Source of the DNA: Alphaproteobacteria bacterium
GTDB taxonomy: Bacteria > Pseudomonadota > Alphaproteobacteria > Rhizobiales > GCA-2746425
Direction of reading: 5' to 3'
NCBI GenBank assembly: GCA_024743215.1
Contig: JANSWZ010000003.1
Span: 310,001-374,000, forward strand
Length of the DNA stretch: 64,000 nucleotides
Position 1 is the first letter of the stretch; each line of letters starts with the position of its first letter. The notes under the pieces are model-generated. The model saw only the letters and a list, made by a program, of their open reading frames with translations, was not told the DNA's origin and did no database searches. This document shows positions 14,752 to 23,611 of this stretch, piece after piece. The position numbers and the translations under genes are program-made.

Positions 14752-16548
14752 TCAGAGCTTCAGAATTTTAGCCATTTTGCTGTCATGGCCGTAAACGTCT
14801 GATACATAACCGATTGTGCCGTCTTCCTTCAAAATAGAAGTGAAGTAAACCAGGTGAACCGGGATATGCTTATCCAGCTTCACTGTTGCTTCACGGCCAC
14901 CAATCATTTTTTTGATGCGGGTGGAATTCCAGTCTTTCTGCTGCTCCAGTATGGCGTCGGCAAATTCCATTGGATTGTGAATTCGGACACATCCATGGCT
15001 GAACGCACGTGCATCACGCTGGAAAAGACTTTTGGACGGCGTATCGTGCATGTAAATTGCGTGCTTGTTCGGGAACAGAAACTTGATCTGACCCAGTGCA
15101 TTTTTTGCCCCCGGTGGCTGGCGAACGGAAATCTGTGAAGCACTGACACGTCTCCAGTTTACCCGATTCGGGTCAACTTGACGGGTACGTCCACGGATTT
15201 TTGCAAAGACCTGATAGCCTTTGCGCGAAAAATACCCCGGATTGGAGCGTGCAGATGGCAACATTTCATTCTTGATGATGGATTGTGGAACGCCCCAGGA
15301 CGGGTTCACCACAAAAGTCTCCATCTCATCTGAGAATGCCACCGTTTTGTGTTTGGACTTGCCGACCACAACGCGTGTGGTGTGCGTGACGGCGCCATCC
15401 TTTTTCACATAGACCCGATATTCCGGGATATTAGCGATGATATGGAAGTCACCAAGATCTTTCGGTGCCCAGCGCCAGCGCTCCAGATTTACGATCAACT
15501 GGGACTTGCGATCAATATTGCTGTCCCCATTCAGCGTCCTCAAGGTTGATGGTCCGACAATACCGTCCTGCGTCAGCCGGTTGCTTTTCTGGAACTCTTT
15601 AACGGCTGCAACCAGAATTTCGTCGTAAAGCGTCTCATCAATTTCCGCAGGCGTATCAACTGATGCGGTGTCCGTATCGACAGTGTCAGCTTTCGGCAGA
15701 TCAACTTTCAGGCGCGCACGCAACTGCGGTATGCGCGGGTCCTGCATTCCGGGGCGGAGCATTTTGCCAGCGTCAATCAAAATTGGTTTTTCAATTTTTT
15801 TGCTGTCTAAAGCTGTTAGTTCTTTCAACAATGCGCGATAGGCCGGGTGCCTTGGATGATAGTCATTCGCTTTTGCGAGCGGATCATCGGCAATGCTCAA
15901 ATCGGCAAGAATTGCTTTTGGGTCCGGGCGGTCAGGCTTGATATCCAGCGAAGCGCTGACGGAGAGTGGTTCCAGACGCCCTGACGCTAAATGACGCACA
16001 TAGCGCACTGCGGCCAGACTCATCAGCAACTCGGCGTCAAAGATATCCGCATCAGGCAGTACCAGGCCCGCGCCGATGCCAGCGTCTGGCAGTGTGTAAT
16101 CGGCAGGTGCAAGGCCGATCTTGTCAGCCTGACTGATTTCGAAGATGAGTGCCTTTGCTGACGGTTTGAAAGCACCGTCATCCATCCAGATTGATTTGTA
16201 GCCTCTATCTTCATAGAGCGCAGCGATGCCCGCTCGGTCTGCTGCATCGAGCTTATCCTTGGAGCCTTTCGCAAATGACGCAACAGCTTCTGCACGCGCT
16301 TTTGTCACTTCATCCATGACTGGTGGTGCCACATCGAGAGTGGGTGCCGAGGTCTCTCTTGCGAGCGCAGCTTCGTCCGTCTGAGGTACAACGGAAGCAT
16401 CGACGGATGCCACTTCGACTTTCTCGTCTTCAGACGAGGTTTGCGCGACGGCAAAAGACGATACCAACAGCGCAGGCAACACCACCGCCGACAGGAGGCA
16501 CCGTTTACGGATGATGTCGGACCAGTCTGACTTTTCAGTATTTTTCAC
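14752..16548 (-). CDS. YcbB-type L,D-transpeptidase
   Basis: The product has 598 residues from the GTG at 16548, which has GGAG 9 nt upstream; the frame is open to a TTG at 16608. A signal peptide (CLLSAVVLPALLVSSFAVAQ) is followed by a DUF-type scaffold region, a peptidoglycan-binding domain (AVKEFQKSNRLTQDGIVGPS) and a C-terminal YkuD catalytic domain. That domain has MHDTPSKSLFQ and SHGCVRIHNP, with catalytic Cys near residue 520. YcbB/LdtD enzymes form 3-3 crosslinks between DAP residues and resist most penicillins. Rhizobiales rely heavily on such crosslinks for polar growth. The DUF882 endopeptidase encoded next door may be its hydrolytic counterpart. Confidence 0.88.
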   Translation of the reverse strand: MKNTEKSDWSDIIRKRCLLSAVVLPALLVSSFAVAQTSSEDEKVEVASVDASVVPQTDEAALARETSAPTLDVAPPVMDEVTKARAEAVASFAKGSKDKLDAADRAGIAALYEDRGYKSIWMDDGAFKPSAKALIFEISQADKIGLAPADYTLPDAGIGAGLVLPDADIFDAELLMSLAAVRYVRHLASGRLEPLSVSASLDIKPDRPDPKAILADLSIADDPLAKANDYHPRHPAYRALLKELTALDSKKIEKPILIDAGKMLRPGMQDPRIPQLRARLKVDLPKADTVDTDTASVDTPAEIDETLYDEILVAAVKEFQKSNRLTQDGIVGPSTLRTLNGDSNIDRKSQLIVNLERWRWAPKDLGDFHIIANIPEYRVYVKKDGAVTHTTRVVVGKSKHKTVAFSDEMETFVVNPSWGVPQSIIKNEMLPSARSNPGYFSRKGYQVFAKIRGRTRQVDPNRVNWRRVSASQISVRQPPGAKNALGQIKFLFPNKHAIYMHDTPSKSLFQRDARAFSHGCVRIHNPMEFADAILEQQKDWNSTRIKKMIGGREATVKLDKHIPVHLVYFTSILKEDGTIGYVSDVYGHDSKMAKILKL

Positions 16549-16703
16549 GGGGATCGATCTCCGATTTAGCAACGTTACGCATAATTTAACTCTGTTTTTT
16601 ATACGCAAGACGTAGCAGAGGAACGGTTAATATCCAACGAATGCTTGCCAGAAACGGTTCCATTTTTGAACGATGTGACATTTTCATCCCGCAAAGCGCG
16701 ATA

Positions 16704-18110
16704 TTATGCCGCATATTTCTTGGCATCCTCAACTTCAAGATGTCGATTCGTTTGAAGAATGTCTATATTTTCTTCCACGCCGTTTGCACCGGTCCCATTG
16801 ACAAGACCCATTTCAAGTAACTTTCGATATAGTGTCGTTCGGCCCAGTTTCAAAGCTTTCGCAATTTTTCCCACGCGTGCGTTCTGATGTTTGTAAGCAA
16901 ACAACAGAGCGTCCCGTTCCAATGCTTTCAATGTGCGCAATTTCCCCTTGTCGTCCAGCAGCGGAACCATGGCAAAACTCTGCTGCTCATCAGCTTTCTG
17001 ATCCGCTGTCTCAGCTTTGCTCAAATTGATTGAAATGCCGTAATTGACGGTATTGGGAGCCTGTATGATGGCGGGAGATATTGGTGATGAATGATTTGCG
17101 ACTGCTTTGAACACTGCGCGCTTCAGGCCGGAAAGATTGTCTGCAAATCCGGCCGTGTGATCATGGAGTGCTGTGTGTTGAAGCCTTTGAATACTGGAGC
17201 CGAAACACACATTTGCCTGGGTCAAAAACTGACGACACAGAACATCGTAAGCACCGGAGCGTTCCTGCAAGGGCGCAAGCCAAATGGGAAGAGGGCTCAG
17301 GACGTTGTATAATATTGCATCTATGGATCCGTTCTTTGCATGATCCAAAAGCCGACCGCGGGTGGTCGCGATGATGGTGTGGGTGGCGGATCTGATGTAG
17401 TCTGCAACTGTTCTTTGAGTGGCCAGGCTGGCTGCTTCCATGTGCTTAAGCAAAAGAATTTGTGGCCTGCCAAGGCCAACATCATGTTGCAGGATCAGGC
17501 TTTTCCGGAACGTTTCGAAATCGTCTGTTGCCGCGTCCCATTGGTGCACTGTCCGGGCAGGCGCGGTGATGTTTGAAAAATGGCGGGCAAGCGTGGTTTT
17601 TCCAGTGCCGGGATTGCCTTCAATCAAGAGTGGTATGTGCATGTCCATTGCTTTTTGAAAACGGCTTTTGGCGATCTGATACGCGGCGTTGTCGTCGTTA
17701 AAAAACACATTTGGCAGGCAGCTTGCGTTCTGCGTATTCGTTGCCTTTTGGATCATGCCTGATTGCAGATGACCGATAAGGCAGGCGAGGCGCAGTTCAT
17801 GGACCGGCTTTTCAAGAAAATCATTGGCACCCCAGGAAAGGACCTCACGAATTGAAGCGTCAGATCCGGGACGAACCATGACAACAATCCGCGCTTGCGG
17901 TGCGCGCTCTTTGATCAATTGGATCAGTTGCCGCGCATCGCTGTCGGGCAACAGCAGATCCATCAGCACGAGGTCTGGAAAACCACTTTGCAGATGAGAT
18001 CGAACAGACGTAGCTGAACCAACGGCGTGACAATTGTGTCCCAGATTGCGGATGGTTTCAGATAATCCGGTCCGCGTTTCCGGATCACTATCGACAATTA
18101 GAACAAGCAC
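16704..18110 (-). CDS. Degenerate NtrC-like response regulator (receiver, inactive AAA+, Fis-type HTH)
   Basis: The product has 468 residues from GTG 18110 (AAGG 12 nt upstream); the frame is open to TTG 18146. An N-terminal receiver keeps the phosphoacceptor Asp (LVLMDLLLPDSD) and Lys (DFLEKPV), but the Thr/Ser switch position is Val in VVMVRPGSD. The central AAA+ region keeps a Walker A (GNPGTGKTTLARHF). The Walker B is altered (ILLLKHMEAAS, Lys-His instead of Asp-Glu), and no GAFTGA loop is present. A Fis-type helix-turn-helix closes the protein (KIAKALKLGRTTLYRKLLEMG). Without Walker B acids and the sigma-54 contact loop it is unlikely to open sigma-54 promoters. It may bind DNA as a repressor or phosphorylation-gated regulator. 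No kinase gene is adjacent. Confidence 0.8.
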   Translation of the reverse strand: MLVLIVDSDPETRTGLSETIRNLGHNCHAVGSATSVRSHLQSGFPDLVLMDLLLPDSDARQLIQLIKERAPQARIVVMVRPGSDASIREVLSWGANDFLEKPVHELRLACLIGHLQSGMIQKATNTQNASCLPNVFFNDDNAAYQIAKSRFQKAMDMHIPLLIEGNPGTGKTTLARHFSNITAPARTVHQWDAATDDFETFRKSLILQHDVGLGRPQILLLKHMEAASLATQRTVADYIRSATHTIIATTRGRLLDHAKNGSIDAILYNVLSPLPIWLAPLQERSGAYDVLCRQFLTQANVCFGSSIQRLQHTALHDHTAGFADNLSGLKRAVFKAVANHSSPISPAIIQAPNTVNYGISINLSKAETADQKADEQQSFAMVPLLDDKGKLRTLKALERDALLFAYKHQNARVGKIAKALKLGRTTLYRKLLEMGLVNGTGANGVEENIDILQTNRHLEVEDAKKYAA

Positions 18111-18294
18111 GCTGGTCTGAAACCTTCTGATTTGTGCGCGAATCAAGCGCTGATTCCCATGTTTTGCAACTGTGTGTTGGCAGGCGTTAACAAGGTGTTA
18201 GCTATAAAAATGAGCGGTGGTTTTGAAACAGACCTTGATCGGCAATGGGAAAGCCTTCTATCAGTAGTTTTTCAGCTCTTAGACAGGACTTCCA

Positions 18295-20154
18295 ATGATC
18301 AGGATTTGCGCATCTATGGCCCCAGCCCATCAAGTTTTATTCGATGCAAAAAACGATCAGGGTTCCGGCGAGGCACTCGGTGATCTGCCGGAATGGAACC
18401 TTCATGATCTTTACAGTGGTATGGACGGCGATGACCTTGCCGCCGATCTTGAAAAAGCAGACTCAAAATGCAGGGCCTTTTCAGAAACCTACAAAACCAG
18501 ATTGGCGGAGTTTGCAAAATCAAACCCGGAAGCACTGGCTTCCTGTCTTGTTGAGTATGAAAAGATTGAAGACTTGCTGGGTCGGATTATCTCTTTCGCC
18601 GGACTGATATATGCCGGGGATACGACAGATCCAAAGCGCGCCAAATTTTACGGTGACATCCAGGAAAAAATCACCAATGCCAGCACTCAGTTGCTGTTTT
18701 TCGGGCTTGAACTGAACCAAATTGACGAAACAGACTTTGCAACCTTGTTGGCCTCACCTGCGGTGGCGCATTATCTGCCATGGCTGGAGGATTTGAGTAA
18801 AGACAAGCCATATCAGCTTGAAGACCGGGTGGAAGAGCTGTTCCACGAAAAATCCATCACGGGACGCGGCGCCTGGAACCGGCTTTTTGATGAGACAATG
18901 GCAGGGCTGCGTTTTGATGTGGCGGGCGATTCCCTGCCACTGGAGCCGACCCTCAACAAGCTTGTTGATCGTGATGGCGCGGTGCGAAAAGCGGCCTCGG
19001 AGGCTTTGGCTGCAACGTTCAAGGAAAACATCCGAACTTTTACGCTGATTACGAACACGCTGGCCAAAGACAAGGAAATCTCTGATCGGTGGCGCGGGTT
19101 TGAAGATGTGGCTGACAGTCGGCATCTGGCGAACAGGGTTGAACGCGAAGTTGTTGATGCGCTGGTCGATACTGTTCAAGCAGCATATCCACGCCTGTCG
19201 CACCGCTATTATGCATTGAAAGCCAAATGGTTTGGTACTGATGTGTTGGATCATTGGGACCGCAACGCGCCTTTGCCGGACAGTGCAGCTGACCCGATCA
19301 TTTGGGCGGATGCACGCAAGATTGTGCTGGATGCCTATTCGGGCTTCTCACCGAAAATGTCTGATATTGCTCAAGACTTTTTTGATAAAAACTGGATTGA
19401 CGCGCCCACCCGTCCGGGAAAGGCTCCCGGAGCGTTTGCGCATCCCACCGTGCCAAGCGCACATCCTTATGTCTTGTTGAATTATCAGGGCAAAACCCGC
19501 GATGTAATGACATTGGCACATGAACTTGGTCACGGCGTGCATCAGGTGCTTGCCGCTGAGCAGGGCGCACTGATGGCACCGACGCCTTTGACATTGGCGG
19601 AAACAGCCAGCGTGTTTGGTGAAATGCTGACTTTCCGATCTTTGCTGGAGCGGACCAAAACAAAATCGGAACGCAAAATCCTGCTGGCCGGCAAAGTCGA
19701 GGACATGCTCAACACTGTGGTGCGTCAGATCGCCTTTTACTCTTTCGAGCGCAAAGTGCATTTGGCGCGCAAGGAAGGCGAACTGACATCTGAGCAATTA
19801 TGCGATATCTGGATGAGTGTTCAAGCTGACAGTCTGGGCCCCGCCATTCGGATGGGCGAAGGGTATGAAACTTATTGGACTTATATTCCGCATTTCATCC
19901 ACTCACCATTTTATGTCTATGCCTATGCCTTCGGCGATTGTCTGGTGAATTCGCTTTACGCCGTTTACCAGGATGAGGCTGACGGGTTTCAGGAAACCTA
20001 TTTTGATATGCTGCGTGCCGGTGGCACCAAGCATCACAGCGAATTGTTGAAACCATTTGGTTTGGATGCCAGCGATCCTGCCTTCTGGCAGAAAGGTGTT
20101 TCCGTGATCGAAGGGTTGATAATAGAACTGGAAGAGCTTGAAGCTGATGATTGA
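18295..20154 (+). CDS. pepF: Oligoendopeptidase F (M3 family)
   Basis: This 619-residue cytoplasmic zinc peptidase carries the M3 motif HELGHGVHQ at 409-413 and the third zinc ligand Glu436 (LAETASVFGE). The long helical channel domain of the family is also present. PepF cleaves oligopeptides of roughly 7-17 residues. It is M3B in type (PHFIHSPFYVYAYAFGD near the C-terminus). AGGA 6 nt before the ATG at 18295 supports this start. It diverges from the NtrC-like gene. Confidence 0.93.
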   Translation: MIRICASMAPAHQVLFDAKNDQGSGEALGDLPEWNLHDLYSGMDGDDLAADLEKADSKCRAFSETYKTRLAEFAKSNPEALASCLVEYEKIEDLLGRIISFAGLIYAGDTTDPKRAKFYGDIQEKITNASTQLLFFGLELNQIDETDFATLLASPAVAHYLPWLEDLSKDKPYQLEDRVEELFHEKSITGRGAWNRLFDETMAGLRFDVAGDSLPLEPTLNKLVDRDGAVRKAASEALAATFKENIRTFTLITNTLAKDKEISDRWRGFEDVADSRHLANRVEREVVDALVDTVQAAYPRLSHRYYALKAKWFGTDVLDHWDRNAPLPDSAADPIIWADARKIVLDAYSGFSPKMSDIAQDFFDKNWIDAPTRPGKAPGAFAHPTVPSAHPYVLLNYQGKTRDVMTLAHELGHGVHQVLAAEQGALMAPTPLTLAETASVFGEMLTFRSLLERTKTKSERKILLAGKVEDMLNTVVRQIAFYSFERKVHLARKEGELTSEQLCDIWMSVQADSLGPAIRMGEGYETYWTYIPHFIHSPFYVYAYAFGDCLVNSLYAVYQDEADGFQETYFDMLRAGGTKHHSELLKPFGLDASDPAFWQKGVSVIEGLIIELEELEADD

Positions 20155-20306
20155 ACGGGCGCATAAAACGTCGTTGCAGAATGAATCAGGTAGCAGACGC
20201 CATTGCGGTCGCGAAAGCCGTGTTGTAACACTTGTCACAAATTGCCTGTATTGCTGAAGCGTCAGGCGTCTTTCAGACGAACACAGATAAAAACAGGGGG
20301 CTTTGA

Positions 20307-20441
20307 ATGTCCGACGAAACAGAAAACGCGATGGATTATCCAGAGCATGAAAGCACGTATGAGCTGTTTATTGCGATGAGCAAATACGGCACGATTGCGG
20401 TAAGCGTGATCCTGATCCTGATGGCTATTTTCCTGCTGTAA
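20307..20441 (+). CDS. aa3-type cytochrome c oxidase subunit IV-like peptide
   Basis: This 44-residue membrane peptide has an N-terminal cytoplasmic part with DYPEHESTYELF and one transmembrane helix (GTIAVSVILILMAIFLL). It matches the bacterial aa3-type oxidase subunit IV family (PF07835), first seen in the Paracoccus and Rhodobacter enzymes, where it is the fourth, non-catalytic subunit. Its gene is not with the cox operon but 87 nt upstream of the transhydrogenase genes, a placement common in rhizobia. It has a modest ribosome site (AGGGGG). Confidence 0.85.
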   Translation: MSDETENAMDYPEHESTYELFIAMSKYGTIAVSVILILMAIFLL

Positions 20442-20527
20442 TTTAGGTGTGGCAACAGCCGGACCGGAAGCCAGCGCGCTTCGAATGATACGAGAAGTGG
20501 TAACGCTTCGATGAGGGGGTACAATCC

Positions 20528-21664
20528 ATGAAAATTGCCGTGTTGAGCGAAGCCAGCGCTGATGAAGCCCGTGTTGCCGTCTCTCCTGCCATGATCAAAC
20601 GCTTTGTTGATCGCGGAGCCAGTGTGGTCGTGCAAGCAGGAGCGGGTGAAGGTTCACGTGTTCCCGATGCTTTATTCGTGGAAGCTGGTGCCACCATCGG
20701 CAAGACTGCGCCAGCGACGCTGAAAGGCAGCGATGTGGTGTTGTGTGTGCGTCGGCCCAATGCTGCACAGTTGAAGAGCGTTCCCAAGGGTGCACTTCTG
20801 CTCGGCATGCTTGAGCCTTATGGCGACAAGTCGGACCTGGATGCGATGGCAAAAGCAGGCATTTCAGCATTCTCCATGGAACTGATGCCCCGTATCACAC
20901 GGGCGCAGGTTATGGATGTTCTGTCATCTCAGGCAAATCTGGCCGGCTATCAGGCTGTCATTGATGCGGCCGCAGAATTTGATCGTGCGCTGCCGATGAT
21001 GATGACGGCGGCGGGAACAATTCCTGCGGCGCGTGTGTTTGTCATGGGTGCCGGTGTCGCAGGTCTTCAAGCCATTGCGACAGCGCGGCGGCTTGGGGCC
21101 GTTGTGTCGGCAACGGATGTGCGCCCGGCTGCCAAGGAACAGGTTGAATCGCTCGGCGGCAAATTCATTGCGGTCGAGAATGACGAGTTCAAGCAGGCTG
21201 AAACTGCTGGCGGCTATGCCAAGGAAATGTCTGACGATTACAAGAAGCAGCAGGCCGACCTTGTGACCGCGCATATGGCCAAACAGGATATCGTGATTAC
21301 CACGGCCCTTATTCCAGGGCGTCCTGCGCCCCGCCTCATTTCCAAAGCGATGATTTCGGCCATGCGGCCTGGCTCGGTTCTGGTTGATTTGGCGGTTGAG
21401 CGTGGCGGAAATGTTGAAGGTTCCAAAGCTGGTGCAACGGTAGATGCAGGCGGCAAGAAAATTGTCGGCCACAAGAATGTGCCCGGCCGCATCGCTGCAA
21501 CGGCCTCCGAGCTTTATGCAAAAAATCTGGCGTCGTTTCTGGAAACCATGATGGACAAGGAAAGCGGTGAGCTTGCTGTCGATTGGGAAGACGAACTGGT
21601 GACAGCCACACTACTGACACGCGATGGCGCTGTCGTTCATCCGAATTTCTCCGAAAAAGCCTGA
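20528..21664 (+). CDS. pntAA: NAD(P) transhydrogenase subunit alpha, part 1 (NAD-binding)
   Basis: This 378-residue soluble domain I of the proton-translocating transhydrogenase binds NAD(H). It starts MKIAVLSEASADEARVAVSP and contains the NAD fold VFVMGAGVAGLQAIATARRL, the DVRPAAKEQVESLGG loop and the mobile loop region around IITTALIPGRPAP. The enzyme couples hydride transfer from NADH to NADP+ to inward proton flow and supplies NADPH. The subunit is split from its membrane part, as in Rhodospirillum. Three closely spaced genes form the operon. Confidence 0.95.
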   Translation: MKIAVLSEASADEARVAVSPAMIKRFVDRGASVVVQAGAGEGSRVPDALFVEAGATIGKTAPATLKGSDVVLCVRRPNAAQLKSVPKGALLLGMLEPYGDKSDLDAMAKAGISAFSMELMPRITRAQVMDVLSSQANLAGYQAVIDAAAEFDRALPMMMTAAGTIPAARVFVMGAGVAGLQAIATARRLGAVVSATDVRPAAKEQVESLGGKFIAVENDEFKQAETAGGYAKEMSDDYKKQQADLVTAHMAKQDIVITTALIPGRPAPRLISKAMISAMRPGSVLVDLAVERGGNVEGSKAGATVDAGGKKIVGHKNVPGRIAATASELYAKNLASFLETMMDKESGELAVDWEDELVTATLLTRDGAVVHPNFSEKA

Positions 21665-21682
21665 GCTTGAGCGAGGTCTGAT

Positions 21683-22147
21683 ATGGCAACGAATGTTGAA
21701 CAACTGGCAGAACAGGCTAAGGCAGCGGCAGAAGCTGCACGGTCTGCTGCAAATGAAGCTGACAGGGCAGCGCAGGCAGCCCTTTCAGCGCTGGAACAGG
21801 CTGGTGACGCAGTCGGTGCCGCCGTGCATGGCGCAACGGGTGGGGCGGTTGATCCCTTCGTATTTCGTCTGGCGGTTTTCGTGCTTGCGATCTTCGTAGG
21901 TTATTATGTCGTCTGGTCGGTAACACCGGCTTTGCACACGCCGCTGATGTCGGTCACAAATGCAATTTCATCTGTGATTGTTGTTGGTGCGCTGTTGGCC
22001 GTTGGGGTGGATCTCACCTCTGGTGATAGTGGCGGTGTCGCGCGGACATTCGGTTTCATCGGGCTGATTTTGGCCAGCGTAAACATATTTGGCGGCTTTC
22101 TTGTGACCCAGCGTATGCTGGCGATGTACAAAAAGAAGCAGCGGTAG
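21683..22147 (+). CDS. pntAB: NAD(P) transhydrogenase subunit alpha, part 2 (membrane)
   Basis: The 154-residue membrane subunit has about four helices ([58 protein letters not shown] and the shorter segment between). The family's [15 protein letters not shown] and [10 protein letters not shown] motifs are present. The first 50 residues are an Ala-rich, charged helix ([20 protein letters not shown]) of low complexity, longer than in the Rhodospirillum protein. It sits 18 nt after pntAA. Confidence 0.93.
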   Translation: MATNVEQLAEQAKAAAEAARSAANEADRAAQAALSALEQAGDAVGAAVHGATGGAVDPFVFRLAVFVLAIFVGYYVVWSVTPALHTPLMSVTNAISSVIVVGALLAVGVDLTSGDSGGVARTFGFIGLILASVNIFGGFLVTQRMLAMYKKKQR

Positions 22148-22159
22148 GGGCCCGAACAC

Positions 22160-23557
22160 ATGTCAGCAAGTTTTTCCGCACTTCTTTATCTCGTTGCAGC
22201 CGTTCTGTTTATTCTGGCGCTGCGTGGTCTTTCCAATCCTGAAACTGCCCGACAGGGTAACCGTTTCGGCATGATTGGTATGGCAATTGCCGTTATCACC
22301 ACGCTGTTTCTGTCAGGTACGTCAGTTGGCAGTATTGTTCTGACCGTGCTTGGTATTGGTATCGGTGGTGGCGTTGGTGCCATAATTGCAAAACGCATAC
22401 CGATGACGGCGATGCCGCAGCTTGTGGCAGCGTTCCACTCGCTGGTTGGTCTTGCCGCTGTATTCGTAGCTGCTGCTGCACTCTATGCGCCAACAGCGTT
22501 TGGCATTGGTGCCGTTGGTGAAATTCCAGCCGCTGCGCTGATTGAGATGAGCATCGGTGTTGCCATTGGCGCGATCACGTTTACAGGCTCGGTCATCGCG
22601 TTTTTGAAACTGGATGGCCGTATGAGCGGCACGCCGATCATTTTGCCTGCGCGTCATGCGATCAACATTGCGCTTGCTGCTGGCATTGTCATCCTTTTGA
22701 TGATCCTGATTGGCACTGAAAGCCATTTCGTCTTCTGGATGATTGTTTTGCTGTCCCTTATTCTGGGTGGCCTGATTATCGTACCTATCGGCGGCGCGGA
22801 TATGCCCGTCGTGGTGTCCATGCTGAACTCCTACTCTGGTTGGGCTGCTGCCGGTATCGGCTTTACTCTTGGCAATCTGGCTTTGATTATTGTTGGTGCT
22901 TTGGTTGGCTCTTCGGGCGCAATCCTGTCCTACATCATGTGTAAGGGCATGAACCGCTCCTTTATCTCCGTGATCCTTGGTGGCTTTGGTGGCGATGCGG
23001 CTGTTCCCACCGGTGACGATGGGATTGAGCGAACTGTAAAGCAGGGATCTGCCGAGGATGCCGCCTTCATTATGAAAAACGCCTCCAAGGTCATTATCGT
23101 GCCCGGCTATGGCATGGCTGTTGCTCAGGCCCAGCATGCTTTGCGGGAAATGGGTGACAAGCTGAAGGCAGAAGGTGTGGAAGTGAAATACGCCATTCAT
23201 CCGGTCGCTGGCCGCATGCCGGGGCATATGAATGTGCTGCTGGCCGAAGCCAATGTGCCCTATGATGATGTGTTTGAACTGGATGACATCAATTCCGAAT
23301 TTGCTCAGGCCGATGTGGCGTTTGTGATTGGTGCGAATGATGTGACCAATCCGGCGGCTCGCGATGATACGGCTTCGCCGATTTATGGAATGCCAATTTT
23401 GGACGTAGACAAGGCTGGCACGTGCCTCTTCATCAAGCGTTCGCTTGGGTCCGGCTATGCTGGCATCGACAATACGTTGTTCTACAAGGACAACACGATG
23501 ATGCTGTTGTCTGACGCCAAGAAGATGGTTGAGAATATCGTCAAAACGCTCGATTGA
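22160..23557 (+). CDS. pntB: NAD(P) transhydrogenase subunit beta
   Basis: This 465-residue subunit has an N-terminal membrane domain II of about nine helices and a C-terminal soluble NADP(H)-binding domain III. Domain III begins near VIIVPGYGMAVAQAQHALRE and includes YAIHPVAGRMPGHMNVLLAE, VIGANDVTNPAARDD and the KRSLGSGYAGIDN NADP loop. With PntAA and PntAB it forms the complete proton-coupled enzyme. The start lies 12 nt after pntAB. The gene ends the operon; no terminator hairpin is evident before the convergent YcaQ-like gene. Confidence 0.95.
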   Translation: MSASFSALLYLVAAVLFILALRGLSNPETARQGNRFGMIGMAIAVITTLFLSGTSVGSIVLTVLGIGIGGGVGAIIAKRIPMTAMPQLVAAFHSLVGLAAVFVAAAALYAPTAFGIGAVGEIPAAALIEMSIGVAIGAITFTGSVIAFLKLDGRMSGTPIILPARHAINIALAAGIVILLMILIGTESHFVFWMIVLLSLILGGLIIVPIGGADMPVVVSMLNSYSGWAAAGIGFTLGNLALIIVGALVGSSGAILSYIMCKGMNRSFISVILGGFGGDAAVPTGDDGIERTVKQGSAEDAAFIMKNASKVIIVPGYGMAVAQAQHALREMGDKLKAEGVEVKYAIHPVAGRMPGHMNVLLAEANVPYDDVFELDDINSEFAQADVAFVIGANDVTNPAARDDTASPIYGMPILDVDKAGTCLFIKRSLGSGYAGIDNTLFYKDNTMMLLSDAKKMVENIVKTLD

Positions 23558-23611
23558 TTTTATGGGGGCGGGGTGGTGTTTCTGTCACTCCGGCTCCAAA
23601 ATCGAATGCGG

